A stretch of DNA of 23,277 nucleotides, from assembly GCA_964585575.1 (NCBI GenBank), contig CAZPEM010000039.1, forward strand, positions 1 to 23,277. Reading direction: 5' to 3'. Source of the DNA: UBA4655 sp964585575 (GTDB lineage: Bacteria; Planctomycetota; Planctomycetia; Pirellulales; UBA1268). Below, piece by piece: positions 22,940 through 23,277 of the stretch (the stretch's first letter is position 1; the number at the start of each line of letters is the position of its first letter). The notes beneath the pieces are model-generated. The model had not been told where the DNA came from, did not search any database, and saw nothing but the letters and a program-made list of their open reading frames with translations. A program made the translations under genes and the position numbers.

Positions 22940-23277
22940 CTACTTCTGCTTCCGTGTGACGGTCGCCTTCTTGATCGTCACCGGCTCGACCGGCCGGTCG
23001 GACGCGGCCGTTCGCACGTCGCCGATCGCCTTGACGACCGCGAGGCTCTCCGCGTCGGCCGTCTTGCCGAAGGCGGTGTACTGCCGGTCGAGGTGCGGCA
23101 CCTTCTCGAGGCAGATGAAGAACTGGCTGCCGGCCGAGTTCGGGTCGCTCGTGCGGGCCATCGAGAGCACGCCCGGCTCGTGCGGGGTGCGGTTGAACTC
23201 GGCGGGAATCGTGTAGCCGGGGCCGCCGGTGCCGGTGCCCTGCGGGCAGCCGCCCTGGATCATGAAGCCCTTGATGA
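22940..23277 (-). CDS. Cyclophilin-type peptidyl-prolyl isomerase, C-terminal part
   Basis: The minus-strand frame is open to the window edge, so the N-terminus lies beyond position 23277. Visible cyclophilin hallmarks are IKGFMIQGG, GTGTGGPGYTIPAEF, MARTSDPNSAGSQFFICL and LDRQYTAFGKT, which belong to the conserved active-site and binding groove of the family. Cys replaces the usual Asp after MIQGG. The family isomerises X-Pro bonds and assists folding. A basic C-terminal tail (KKATVTRKQK) follows. The stop lies 24 nt past the protease stop, so the two genes converge. Whether it is cytoplasmic or exported cannot be judged without the N-terminus. Confidence 0.92.
   Translation of the reverse strand, partial: IKGFMIQGGCPQGTGTGGPGYTIPAEFNRTPHEPGVLSMARTSDPNSAGSQFFICLEKVPHLDRQYTAFGKTADAESLAVVKAIGDVRTAASDRPVEPVTIKKATVTRKQK

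Overview
The window looks like a piece of a high-GC planctomycete chromosome, most likely from the Pirellulales/Rhodopirellula side of the phylum. This is judged from protein style, not from a database search. Two large secreted proteins carry N-terminal variants of the LEPR-XLL motif of planctomycete surface proteins (LERRDCPA and MEPRIALA). There is also a GAF-HlyD / HlyD / PqqD-M50-HlyD membrane gene cluster of a kind I associate with this phylum, and there are long Arg-rich N-termini ahead of secretion signals. No rRNA, tRNA, CRISPR array or intact transposase was seen.

Region 1 (1-5586, + strand) is a tight same-strand run. It holds the end of a DUF3467-like gene, a membrane protein fusing two GAF-like domains to an HlyD adaptor, a separate exported HlyD-type adaptor, and a 744-residue polytopic protein. 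That last protein joins a PqqD-like winged helix, an M50 site-2 metalloprotease (HEFGH and NPLLRYDG) and a C-terminal HlyD half. No ABC ATPase or outer-membrane channel is present. The genes plausibly encode one envelope complex for processing and/or export.

Region 2 (about 5555-7040) is a small accessory island. A 30-bp direct repeat (29/30) of the M50 3' end brackets three small genes: an unknown minus-strand gene, and a DUF6883 / DUF4926 pair that overlaps by 14 nt. Just beyond the second repeat copy is an intact antitoxin-like gene with an internal 18-bp duplication. It is followed by a frameshifted and truncated RelE/ParE-like toxin remnant.

Region 3 (7034-18390) is a surface-protein region. 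It has a Calx-beta plus leishmanolysin-like (M8) metalloprotease (-), a divergent giant protein of about 2,100 residues (+) with GSGY repeats, a proprotein-convertase P domain and a beta-helix end, and a convergent 936-residue protein (-). The last has the order of an inverse autotransporter: signal peptide, N-terminal beta barrel, then a beta-helix passenger.

Region 4 (18556-23277) holds a dCache-type methyl-accepting chemotaxis protein (-), a divergent HAD phosphatase resembling fructose-1-phosphate phosphatase (+), and a spacer with a 14-bp tandem repeat. After the spacer come an overlooked 52-codon gene translationally coupled (TGATG) to a trypsin-like protease with a poly-Asp tail, and the C-terminal part of a cyclophilin-type prolyl isomerase (-) running off the right edge.

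The strongest candidates for something undescribed are the ABC-less HlyD/M50/PqqD complex next to a set of surface proteins, the inverse-autotransporter-like beta-helix protein, and the repeat-bracketed small-gene island at the M50 3' end.
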